From the NCBI RefSeq assembly GCF_001591345.1, contig NZ_BCUS01000009.1, positions 1 through 64,000 on the forward strand: DNA of 64,000 bases, in the 5' to 3' direction. The position numbers were made by a program, and so were the translations under genes. Source of the stretch: Variovorax boronicumulans NBRC 103145 (GTDB taxonomy: Bacteria; Pseudomonadota; Gammaproteobacteria; Burkholderiales; Burkholderiaceae_C). Below the pieces are notes generated by a model. That model was given only the letters and a program-made list of their open reading frames with translations, made no database searches and was not told the origin of the DNA. Below, in pieces: positions 8,848 to 15,790 of the stretch (position 1 is the first letter of the stretch; the number at the start of each line of letters is the position of its first letter).

Positions 8848-9471
8848 ATGGACGCTTCCACAATCGGTGCACCGCGCTCCCCCTGGAACAAGGACAAACT
8901 CGTCGGGCAGAAGCGGCCATTCAAGCTCAAGGAAATCTGGGCGATCCGGACGCGGCTCCAACTGTCATGCCGGACCCGCGACCTTGCGCTCTTCAACCTC
9001 GGTATCGACAGCAAGCTTCGGGCCTGCGACCTGGTCAAGCTACGAGTGCGCGACGTTGCCAATGGCGACAGGCCAGCGGCCCGCGCGAAAGTGATCCAGC
9101 AGAAGACCGGACGACCGGTCCAGTTCGAACTTACCGAGCCAACCCGCGTTGCGGTGTCCGGTTGGATCCATTCAGCGCATCTTCATCCCGAAGACTTCCT
9201 CTTCCCGAGCCGGGTTCATGCGTCGCCACACCTCGGAACACGGCAGTACGCGCGCATTGTCGATGGCTGGGTGGAGGAGATCGGCCTGGACTCTGCCGAC
9301 TACGGCACCCATTCGATGCGCAGGACCAAGGCTTCCTTGGTCTACCGCCGCACCAGGAACCTTCGCGCGGTGCAGTTGTTGCTCGGACACACCAAGCTTG
9401 AAAGCACCGTGCGTTACCTCGGGATCGAAGTTGAAGACGCCCTGGAAATAGCCGAACAGACGGAAGCCTGA
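8848..9471 (+). CDS. Catalytic-domain-only tyrosine recombinase (phage integrase family)
   Basis: 207 residues with AGGAGA upstream of ATG. All catalytic residues of the tyrosine recombinase domain are visible: Arg58 in SKLRACDLVKLR, Lys86 in QQKTGRP, His155 and Arg158 in THSMRRTKAS, His181 in LLLGHTKLEST and the nucleophile Tyr190 in VRYLGIE. There is no N-terminal SAM-like core-binding domain, which IntI and XerC/D carry, so it may act with limited DNA specificity or be a solitary integrase of the common 200-residue type. It lies in the middle of the repeat array in the same direction; no repeat copy lies directly upstream, one follows at 9519. Confidence 0.9.
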   Translation: MDASTIGAPRSPWNKDKLVGQKRPFKLKEIWAIRTRLQLSCRTRDLALFNLGIDSKLRACDLVKLRVRDVANGDRPAARAKVIQQKTGRPVQFELTEPTRVAVSGWIHSAHLHPEDFLFPSRVHASPHLGTRQYARIVDGWVEEIGLDSADYGTHSMRRTKASLVYRRTRNLRAVQLLLGHTKLESTVRYLGIEVEDALEIAEQTEA

Positions 9472-9479
9472 CCTGCCCT

Positions 9480-9503
9480 GGCGCCCCAAAGCGACGGGGC
9501 GCC
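9480..9503 (+). terminator. Strong hairpin after the integrase
   Basis: GGCGCCCC and GGGGCGCC make a perfect 8-bp stem around an 8-base loop, 8 bases after the integrase stop, with further weaker pairing outside. No T-run follows. It is either a terminator or part of the module boundary just before the repeat copy at 9519. Confidence 0.5.
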
Positions 9504-9546
9504 GGAGAGGGCAGAATGCGGCCACAAGCGGACCTACGACCAACAC

Positions 9547-9969
9547 ATGCAGGTAACAGGAAAACTGAGTCGCGTCATTCGCAACGGATACGAACGCACT
9601 CTCGAAGTCGTTGTCGACGGCTGGGCCGTTTATTGGATAGGGGCCATTGAACCTCAAGAGAACAATCGGGAAGCTGAGCGCTTCGTGGAAGGAAGCGAGC
9701 TCTCTTTTCAGATCAAGGTTCAGTTTGTCAACGAAGTCCGTCCGCAAGTTTCTTCAGCAAACCACTCGTTTGTGCAGCCGACGGCCTCGTCGCCCCGCTG
9801 CGAGATCGCAACCACCGTCCTTGATATCTCTGACGCCTACAGCTTCCATTGCCCAATCTCAGAAGGTGGGCCGGCAATTCTTGTGGAAATGGAAAGGAGC
9901 CACTCCTTAAAAGTAGGGGAAGCCATCGAGTTCACCGGAGAACTCGCTGTACTCGAAATTGATGACTGA
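9547..9969 (+). CDS. Hypothetical protein, array member
   Basis: 140 residues, starting 10 bases after a repeat copy. The protein is beta-rich and acidic: GKLSRVIRNGYERTLEVVVD, WAVYWIGAIEPQ, ELSFQIKVQFVNEV, then a hydrophobic AYSFHCPI strand and a C-terminal EAIEFTGELAVLEIDD. No signal peptide, membrane segment or known motif. It lies immediately after the integrase, so it may be the most recent insertion if insertion happens at the integrase-proximal end. Confidence 0.65.
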   Translation: MQVTGKLSRVIRNGYERTLEVVVDGWAVYWIGAIEPQENNREAERFVEGSELSFQIKVQFVNEVRPQVSSANHSFVQPTASSPRCEIATTVLDISDAYSFHCPISEGGPAILVEMERSHSLKVGEAIEFTGELAVLEIDD

Positions 9970-10106
9970 CCGGCGCTTTTTGGAGGGGAGTCTATGGCGG
10001 CTTCGGTCCTCTTCGCGACGGCAGCTGGACCGGCTACAGTCGGCCAGAACCGGCCGCTCACCGCGGTGGTAAAAACTCGGCCATAAGTGGACTTCCAGAA
10101 ATTTGC

Positions 10107-10547
10107 ATGATGCAGATCATCGTCTCTTCGCTTGAAGATGCAGGATTTCTTAGAGCAGATGTTGCTGATGCGGCGGCTGGGTTGACGCGTCTCGGCATTG
10201 CCACTGACTCCCAGATGGGATCGTTCTACCTTCGATATGACGGACCATTGTCAAGTGAGAACACGGGCTTCGTACTGCTAGATGTTGTTGGTGCACGACC
10301 TCAGGAATCCATCGAGGCTTCCACAGCATTGGTCCGTAGCAAATTCGGCTGGCCAGAACGATATGTGGTTTTGACTAGCTTTTTGGGTGGGGGCGTGATG
10401 GTCTACGATGTTTTGACCGAACAGGTCTACGACGTCGACTTCGAAGGCGGCGACGCTTTGCTCAAGGATGGTGGCCTCGAGTCTCGCTACTCGTCGTTCC
10501 TGGAGTTTCTGCGCTTCTTCTTTGGCGAGGCATCAGCTACCGTCTGA
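10107..10547 (+). CDS. SUKH (SMI1/KNR4)-like protein, possible immunity protein
   Basis: 146 residues. The C-terminal two thirds follow the SUKH pattern closely: LTRLGIATDSQMGSFYLRYD, FVLLDVV, a helix (SIEASTALVRSKFGWPERYV), the strand VVLTSFLGGGVMVYDVLTEQ and VYDVDFEGGDAL, then YSSFLEFLRFFFG. This is a different SUKH-like subgroup from the 6126 gene. SUKH proteins neutralise toxins of contact-dependent and secreted toxin systems; no partner toxin is near. Two repeat copies (10041 and 10078) precede it. Confidence 0.65.
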   Translation: MMQIIVSSLEDAGFLRADVADAAAGLTRLGIATDSQMGSFYLRYDGPLSSENTGFVLLDVVGARPQESIEASTALVRSKFGWPERYVVLTSFLGGGVMVYDVLTEQVYDVDFEGGDALLKDGGLESRYSSFLEFLRFFFGEASATV

Positions 10548-10647
10548 CAAGGCCTGCATGCGGCCAATACCGGTCTGTCACCACGTCGGGCCGAATTCAG
10601 TCAGGCCCAATCGTTGGGAGCGGTGGCACTGATACTGGAGTAGTTGA

Positions 10648-10890
10648 TTGCAAAAGCGCCAGAAAACGAAGCGCGGCATGCCACGTGATTTGGTTGCGGC
10701 CCTCGTCGTCGTCACGTTTGGTCTAGCTGGCGTACTTGTCACCCTCTATGGCGAGAAGTGGTTCGGCTCACCTGCGCAGCGATGCCATGATTCTTGTGCC
10801 GCTCAGAACAAGGAGGGTGTGATGGCTCTTGTGTATCCAAAGACAATGACAGGATCTAAGGATGGCCCTCGCGAATGCCATTGCCGTTGA
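10648..10890 (+). CDS. Small single-span membrane protein with a Cys-rich tail
   Basis: 80 residues from TTG 10648, supported by CTGGAG 7 bases upstream; ATG 10678 is the alternative. A basic N-terminus is followed by one membrane helix (about 14-34, VAALVVVTFGLAGVLVTLYG). The outside part has four cysteines in CHDSCAAQNK and a final CHCR, which suggests disulfides in the periplasm. Family not recognised. It lies between repeat copies 10561 and 10976. Confidence 0.5.
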   Translation: MQKRQKTKRGMPRDLVAALVVVTFGLAGVLVTLYGEKWFGSPAQRCHDSCAAQNKEGVMALVYPKTMTGSKDGPRECHCR

Positions 10891-11011
10891 GGTCAACGGT
10901 AGCTGAGCGTCTGCTTTCTGGTGCCGCTTCTCGCCGCATCTGGCTCGACGGTCTGAATATTTTTGCCGCTACAGTCGGCCAGAACCGGTCGTCCGAGTCG
11001 CCAGGAGAACT

Positions 11012-11233
11012 ATGACAGTCGTCGTTGAAATAGTTCGTACCCACGGCTTCAACAAGATCAAGTGTGCAAGCACTCTGTGTTCAGTGGCGCACCTAGCGCT
11101 TTTCGAGGCTCAGCGATTGGTCAACGCTATAGATGGCGGAGCTACTGCAGAGGTGGTGCTTGGGTCGCTGGGTGATGCGGAGCAATTGATAGGTTTCTTG
11201 CAGTTCGACGGTGCAACGGCACGGCGCATCTGA
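11012..11233 (+). CDS. Small protein with L7/L12 C-terminal-domain-like sequence
   Basis: 73 residues, ATG 11012 with AGGAGA 3 bases upstream. VVEIVRTHGFNKIKC, then EAQRLVNAIDGGATAEVVLG and DAEQLIGFLQFDGATARRI resemble the alpha/beta C-terminal domain of ribosomal protein L7/L12 as found in stand-alone small proteins of unknown role. The L7/L12 resemblance is by eye. It sits 19 bases after the repeat copy at 10976. Confidence 0.55.
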   Translation: MTVVVEIVRTHGFNKIKCASTLCSVAHLALFEAQRLVNAIDGGATAEVVLGSLGDAEQLIGFLQFDGATARRI

Positions 11234-11361
11234 CTTGGTGGGGACCGGCTCGAATTTCTTGCTGGTGGGACCGACCGCAGCCTGCTACGGCAGAATCCGG
11301 CCAGGAGCCGACCTTCACCGCCTCGGTCTACCTTCCAACCCAACTCGCCAATCACAGAAAC

Positions 11362-11892
11362 ATGACAGTCGCAATGTCACCGCTGTGGATCAAGCATCCT
11401 GACATCCCATGGGGTAGCGTCGGGTGGCGCATGGGATGGGGTGAGGCGTACTGGGGGCAATGGAGAATTTTCTTCCTGGCCCTGAAGGAAGAAGAGCGAC
11501 AGCGCTACCGAGAGACCTGGCCGGAACCAGAGTCATGGCGGGGGCTGTATGCATTTATTGAGTCGGGTGAACCCCCACCCTGGGCAATCGAACACAGGAG
11601 AAAACTGGCTGGGCCGTATCCCCTACCGAGTACCGAAGAGTCCAACATCTGCGAGCACTACCGGGTTGTATGGTTGGTCAGGTGCCACATGAGCAAGCTC
11701 GGCGTCTACGAAGTACCTGCGAGATTTCCGTCGCCGTATCTTGGGCAAGCACTGGATGAGGGCGACGTGACGTTCTATGCGGAACCGAACGGCGCCTGGT
11801 GGCGTTTGGCGATGCCGAAAAGTGGCGGGCTTATCCTGAACCGACTGACCCAACCAAACGCCCCTGACACGCTGCTGTTCCGTAAGGCATAG
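11362..11892 (+). CDS. Hypothetical protein, array member
   Basis: 176 residues, tryptophan-rich in the first half (WIKHPDIPWGSVGWRMGWGE, YWGQWRIFFLALKEEE). The middle has PPPWAIEHRRK and a long polar stretch; the C-terminal part (YLGQALDEGDVTFYAEPNGA, WWRLAMPKSGG) is beta-rich. No signal peptide or membrane helix. Family not recognised. The stop is 7 bases before the last regular repeat copy at 11900. Confidence 0.65.
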   Translation: MTVAMSPLWIKHPDIPWGSVGWRMGWGEAYWGQWRIFFLALKEEERQRYRETWPEPESWRGLYAFIESGEPPPWAIEHRRKLAGPYPLPSTEESNICEHYRVVWLVRCHMSKLGVYEVPARFPSPYLGQALDEGDVTFYAEPNGAWWRLAMPKSGGLILNRLTQPNAPDTLLFRKA

Positions 11893-12120
11893 CGGCTGTC
11901 GGCCAGAACCTGTCATTCGCCGCCGAGCTTCTTCGCCGCATAGCGGACGTTCGCAGCGCCCTCGCAACACCCTAGATGGTGTTTGGTCCGCTCCTCACCG
12001 AAGCGCGTGTACACCCACTTGGCTTCCATGAACAATCAAGGCGAACCGATATTCGAGCTTTGTCCCGACTATCGAAGAGTCCACTGACTCCCATTGGCTG
12101 CAATCGCTAATGCACAAAAA

Positions 12121-12699
12121 ATGCTCCGTGTAAAGTTCTCCACCTCAATACTTATTACTGTCGGATCTCTCATTCCAGTTGCCGCTATGGCAAGCAGCGA
12201 GACAGCCGCCATTGCGAGATACTTCGGCGCGTCGGGGTACGCGGTCTCTGCCATGAAGACATCCGCTTCAGCAAATAGGACTCGCAATCCTGGTCTTGCG
12301 GACGCCCTTGAAGCTTCCCTGAAGTATTTCGACGCAAGTGCATACGAAGAACTGATCGGCGAAGCTCTTGACCGGCAGCTAACGTCAGGAGAGGTTCAGG
12401 AGTTAATTGGCTTCACTAGCAGCGAGGCTGGGCGAACAGTCGAGGCAATATTTCGTGTGGGAAATACCAAGTCGGATATCGCTGCTGTTGAGAAGAAAAT
12501 TCCTGCTCGACTCAAGCCAGCGGTTGATCGGTTCGTCACGTCTGCGGCGTTCAGTCGCGTTCTCGCCGCAATTGAGTCCGATGAAGCGAGTGCGGCCCGC
12601 CGGGCGTACGGAGAAGAGCTCATGTGCGCGCACCTTGCCAACACGGATAGGGCAGCGCTGGAGCGGTTGAAACAGATGGGGAAGTGCCCCAAGCTCTGA
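12121..12699 (+). CDS. Exported hypothetical protein, DUF2059-like helical region
   Basis: 192 residues from ATG 12121; the in-frame TTG 27 bases earlier would spoil the signal peptide. Residues 1-24 (MLRVKFSTSILITVG, then PVAAMASS) look like a Sec signal peptide with cleavage near AMA-SS. The middle, LTSGEVQELIGFTSSEAGRT, resembles the LTxxEL...F..S..G pattern of DUF2059 proteins. Two cysteines (in ELMCAHL and GKCPKL) near the C-terminus could form a disulfide. It follows the last array repeat by 200 bases and may or may not belong to the array. Confidence 0.65.
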   Translation: MLRVKFSTSILITVGSLIPVAAMASSETAAIARYFGASGYAVSAMKTSASANRTRNPGLADALEASLKYFDASAYEELIGEALDRQLTSGEVQELIGFTSSEAGRTVEAIFRVGNTKSDIAAVEKKIPARLKPAVDRFVTSAAFSRVLAAIESDEASAARRAYGEELMCAHLANTDRAALERLKQMGKCPKL

Positions 12700-12847
12700 G
12701 CGCCCTAAGCGGACCGGGGTGTGGCGGTTGTCCCTATTGACCCCCGGTAGCATGGGGCCGGGCCCGGCTAAGGGCCGCCATTCGGGAAACGCCGGAACTG
12801 CCAACGAGTACGGCAGCAAGAGGCGTCTCAGGTCGAGCATCCTATTC

Positions 12848-13570
12848 TTAGGGGTTTGCTTGCACAGCCGCGTGAACTATGGCGCTCAAGTTGCCAAAGA
12901 GCACGTTGCCGTCCTGCGGTTGGCGCACTTGACGATAGTTGGCATAAACGATGCGCAGCCCCTTGAGGAGCGTGTTCGCAGATACGCCAATCACGCGACG
13001 GTTCTCACCGTTGTCGGCACGTATTTCACTGCCCGTAATGAAGTAGAGAGCTTCGTTGTCTGCCTTCAGAACCTGAAAGCCAACCATCTTGAAGTCCGCC
13101 CCGCTAACCAAGTTATTGAGTGTGGCCTGCGCTTCGGCATTCGTGCGGGAGAAGAAAGTTAGGTCTTTAGAAATTGCTCCGCCAAGTAAGCGGACAAACT
13201 CCGGACGACCTACGCCGTCCATGGGTCGCAGTTGACCATCTCGGTCAAGCATGACCGCCGACACGACCCAGTCGGAAGCACTCACCGATTCAGAAGGCGC
13301 TTCTTTCCTCCACTTCGTCACTTCTTCGCACTTCAAAAATATCGCCAAGATTTTGCTCGATGGCCCGGTGCCCTTGGCTGTCAGCTCGATGAACTTTTTC
13401 TCCCCTTCCGTTTCGCCGATCTTGCAATAGCCCGGGGGCGAAGGCAGCTCAATCGATCTACCCGCTAGCGCGTATTGTTCAGAATGAGCATGAGTCGCTG
13501 CGAGCACCACCATCGCGATGCTTGCGAATCGCGCAAGCACCGGAAGGCGGAATCTTGGTCGAGTGGTCAC
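12848..13570 (-). CDS. Exported hypothetical protein, GTG start
   Basis: 240 residues from GTG at 13570, preceded by AAGGAAAATA; upstream in-frame starts lack such a site. The N-terminus (VTTRPRFRLPVLARFASIAM, then VVLAATHAHSEQYALAG) is a plausible signal peptide cleaved near AHS-EQ. The mature part contains ELPSPPGYCKIGET, CEEVTKWRKEAP and a C-terminal helix (FGNLSAIVHAAVQANP). The family is not recognised. This is the first gene on the opposite strand to the array, so it marks the array's end. Confidence 0.65.
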   Translation of the reverse strand: MTTRPRFRLPVLARFASIAMVVLAATHAHSEQYALAGRSIELPSPPGYCKIGETEGEKKFIELTAKGTGPSSKILAIFLKCEEVTKWRKEAPSESVSASDWVVSAVMLDRDGQLRPMDGVGRPEFVRLLGGAISKDLTFFSRTNAEAQATLNNLVSGADFKMVGFQVLKADNEALYFITGSEIRADNGENRRVIGVSANTLLKGLRIVYANYRQVRQPQDGNVLFGNLSAIVHAAVQANP

Positions 13571-13969
13571 TATTTTCCTTACGTCGTTTGCTGCCCTCGA
13601 TGAATGTACTTGGGCGTCACAAGGAGGAGCCACTCCTGAGGTCGGCATCGGGCGGGGGCGAACCGCACCGAGCGTCCGCTCTGAAGAAGCACAACAGTCT
13701 GCAAAGGGCCCGATGCGGTCCTTCGATCCGAGAGGTCGACCGACTGCTATGCAGCGATCACGGTCTGTCGTGCATCTGCAATTGACGTCCGCTTCTTGCC
13801 AGTGACCTGCCCTTCAACGCGGCGGCTCCGACTACCAACGGGAAGAAAAGCTGGCCACAAAAGCCGGGGCGATTCAGTTCACCCTGTGCTGTTAGCCTTG
13901 CATGGTAGGCAGGGCCTCTGCCACGCCAACTCCGGCCATCGCGCCCAATTTTTTAGAAGTGAACTCACC
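13571..13969. other. Intergenic stretch without a recognisable gene
   Basis: 399 bases upstream of both neighbours (divergent arrangement), so it should hold both promoters. A degenerate copy of the array repeat (TGGCCACAAAAGCCGG) lies at about 13852-13867. Short open frames here have no coding character. No other structure was recognised. Confidence 0.4.
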
Positions 13970-14479
13970 ATGACCAGCCCGCTGTACAACGCCTCCGTTC
14001 CCGTCATGCAGCAGATGCTGCGCGCCCTGTCCGACGTGCTCAAGAAGGCCGAAGACCAGGCGACGCAGAAAAATATCGATCCCAATGCGCTGCTGCAGGC
14101 GCGGCTGTTCCCCGACATGTTTCCGCTGGTACGTCAGGTACAGATCGCCGCAGACTTCTCCAAGGGCATTGCCTCCCGCCTGGCGGGTGCCGAGGTGCCA
14201 TCCTGGCCCGACACCGAGGTCAGCTTCGCCGACCTGCAAGCGTTGATCGCCAAAGCTCTGGCCCATATCGGCTCCTTCAAGCCTGAGCAATTTGATTCCA
14301 GCGAGAGCCGCGAGATCGTGTTGCGCCCCGGCACCCCCAAGGAAAAGAAGCTGACCGCAAGCGCATACCTTCTGCACTATGGACTGCCGCAGTTTTTCTT
14401 CCACGTGACCACCACCTATGCCATCTTGCGCCACAACGGTATGGAGATCGGCAAGCGCGACTACATGGGTGCCTACTGA
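13970..14479 (+). CDS. DUF1993 family protein
   Basis: 169 residues from ATG 13970, the usual length for the family; the frame stays open upstream but without coding character. Characteristic elements: MTSPLYNASVPVMQQMLRAL, ALLQARLFPDMFPLVRQVQI, ADFSKGIASRLAG, then TEVSFADLQALIAKAL and LHYGLPQFFFHVTTTYAIL with GKRDYMGAY at the end. The fold is a DinB-like four-helix bundle. Biochemical role unknown. A strong hairpin lies about 200 bases downstream. Confidence 0.9.
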   Translation: MTSPLYNASVPVMQQMLRALSDVLKKAEDQATQKNIDPNALLQARLFPDMFPLVRQVQIAADFSKGIASRLAGAEVPSWPDTEVSFADLQALIAKALAHIGSFKPEQFDSSESREIVLRPGTPKEKKLTASAYLLHYGLPQFFFHVTTTYAILRHNGMEIGKRDYMGAY

Positions 14480-14685
14480 CCCAAGACGGGCAGGCGTTCA
14501 GCCACTCTGGGCACTGCCGCTCGAAGTGCAAGCGTGCACGGCAACCCCAATGTGTTGACGCGCGACATCGGCACCTCATCGCTGGCGCAGGGTTGCGCTG
14601 GGCAACGCACCACGGTGCAGGTCGAACGCTACGACGGCGTGCTGCCACCGACTCGCGCCTTTGAGCCACCAACGACGGTCCTCCG

Positions 14686-14715
14686 AGGGGCCTTCATCAC
14701 CCGATGAAGGCCCCT
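14686..14715. terminator. Hairpin between convergent genes
   Basis: AGGGGCCTTCATC and GATGAAGGCCCCT form a perfect 13-bp stem around a 4-base loop. It lies between the DUF1993 gene (ending 14479, plus) and the NTF2-like gene (ending 14768, minus), so it probably serves as a two-way transcription stop. There is no long T-run on either side. The 200 bases before it keep an open frame (from about 14536) but no gene was recognised. Confidence 0.65.
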
Positions 14716-14767
14716 TGAAGGCGCCGCGCCAGAGCCTGGGCCTGCTGCCGGCACTCGAACGCGGTGT

Positions 14768-15331
14768 TCAACGGCCGGCGTACGGCAGCGACGAGTGATG
14801 CACGACGATGCGAAGCTCGCCGGCACCGTCCTTCACGAAAGTCCAGGTCTTGTCGACCGTGGTGACCTTGCCGTCCGGGTCGGTGAACAGCACGTTACCC
14901 AGCGTGCTGGCCACGTCGCCGTGGATGAGCACGGCAGTGTTGGCAATCTCGCATTTCGTCCAGCCCTTCAGGGCGAAGCCGGTGTCGTTGGGAAAGGCAG
15001 GGTTGCCGCCCACGAAGTACGCCAGCGCGCCGTCGCGAGCGGTGCGGAAGGTCTGCGGCGATGTCGTGAGCGTCGGCTTGAACAGCACTGCGCCCAGCTG
15101 GTAGGCGTAGGCACTGTCGATGACCTTCTCGGCCAGCGCCTTGGCGGCCGGCTGCCCTCCGCTGGCATTCGCAGCGCTGATGTCGATCAGCGCCTTGCAC
15201 CAGGCCTGCTGGGCCCCCAGGACTTCCGCTTCCGTGATGCTCCGGTCGACGACTTTCTCCTTGGCGGCGACCGGCAAGATGGCCCCTGCGATCAGGAGGC
15301 TGGCGATGGCGCTGGGAATGAATTTTTTCAT
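14768..15331 (-). CDS. Periplasmic NTF2/SnoaL-like protein
   Basis: 187 residues from ATG at 15331, with GGAGA upstream. Residues 1-23 (MKKFIPSAIASLLIAGAI, then LPVAAK) form a signal peptide. The mature part has ITEAEVLGAQQAWCKALIDI, ALAEKVIDSAYAYQLGAVLF, then GDVASTLGNVLFTDPDGKV, VDKTWTFVKDGAGELRIVVH and HSSLPY, the pattern of NTF2-like proteins. Close relatives are often labelled phosphoribosyl-AMP cyclohydrolase in databases, which the signal peptide and sequence do not support. Ligand unknown. Confidence 0.8.
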   Translation of the reverse strand: MKKFIPSAIASLLIAGAILPVAAKEKVVDRSITEAEVLGAQQAWCKALIDISAANASGGQPAAKALAEKVIDSAYAYQLGAVLFKPTLTTSPQTFRTARDGALAYFVGGNPAFPNDTGFALKGWTKCEIANTAVLIHGDVASTLGNVLFTDPDGKVTTVDKTWTFVKDGAGELRIVVHHSSLPYAGR

Positions 15332-15790
15332 TTGGGTCTCCAATTGAAGTAGTTGGATACCGGAGCGGCCGGGTGGGTCGAGCCGAGACCCAAAGTGCAT
15401 CAATACGACATGCACAAGGCATGATGCGCCGGCTGATTTGCTCTGAGTAAAAGATGCAAATGAAATGAATGGTTGTGCATTCGCGAGATAGCCAGGCGTG
15501 CAGGCCTGTCTCGCAACAGTCTGAAGCGGGCGCACACGAAGGACGGCGATGCAGCGGTTGCCGACATCTTCTGGCCTCGCGCGAATGAGTGCTATCGGCC
15601 AGAACCGGACCTTGGCTCACGCCGCCCAGTTCGCGAACATCCTAAGGTCACCAGGGGCCAACAACCGGCCGTTTTTTTGCGCCGGAACGATTCGGTCACA
15701 CGCAGACACTCAACCTGGGACAGGTGTCGAACGAAAGCCATCCTCTCGGTCTGCACCAGAATTTCCCCCGATCTGCGAAGACCTCATCAC
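15332..15790. other. Gap with a transposase remnant and a repeat copy
   Basis: 459 bases. At 15473-15535 one frame reads CIREIARRAGLSRNSLKRAH, which resembles the helix-turn-helix start of IS21-type IstA transposases and then breaks off. Directly behind it lies the long repeat copy (15549-15617). No complete gene is present. The stretch just before 15791 serves as the upstream region of the esterase gene. Confidence 0.45.
15549..15617 (+). repeat. Second long copy of the array repeat
   Basis: About 68 bases match 2863-2931: TTGCCGACATC, GCGCGAATG, TATCGGCCAGAACCGG. The 19-bp motif inside begins at 15596. It lies outside the regular gene array but in the same orientation, and follows the truncated IS21-like remnant, so the element also spreads or persists without an array gene. 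Confidence 0.75.

Larger units (their letters stand above)
2908..11918 (+). repeat. Array of 17 short intergenic repeats, consensus CGGCCANAACCGGNCNTTC
   Basis: A 19-bp sequence begins at 2908, 3377, 3804, 4191, 6094, 6578, 6941, 7291, 7832, 8068, 9519, 10041, 10078, 10561, 10976, 11298 and 11900, always on the plus strand, the same direction as the genes. Every copy lies between one gene's stop and the next gene's start; at 3804, 4191 and 7291 it abuts the stop codon. Some copies extend left (CTACAGT) and right (CRCCGCCGG, then AATTC). GAAC and GTTC inside the motif can form a short stem, with an outer GGC/GCC pairing in several copies. The 3804, 4191 and 10078 copies are the most diverged. 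Confidence 0.85.

Noticed and set aside
2908..11918. Classical integron cassette array with attC sites
   Set aside because: No IntI-type integrase (the recombinase here lacks the core-binding domain and the IntI patch), and the repeats lack the paired 7-bp core sites (RYYYAAC and GTTRRRY) and the 60-140-base length of attC. The array resembles one in layout only.
14480..14767. Degenerate coding sequence downstream of the DUF1993 gene
   Set aside because: An open frame from about 14536 has plausible residues (VERYDGVLPPTRAFE), but no start signal or recognisable family, and it runs into the hairpin. It was not listed as a gene.
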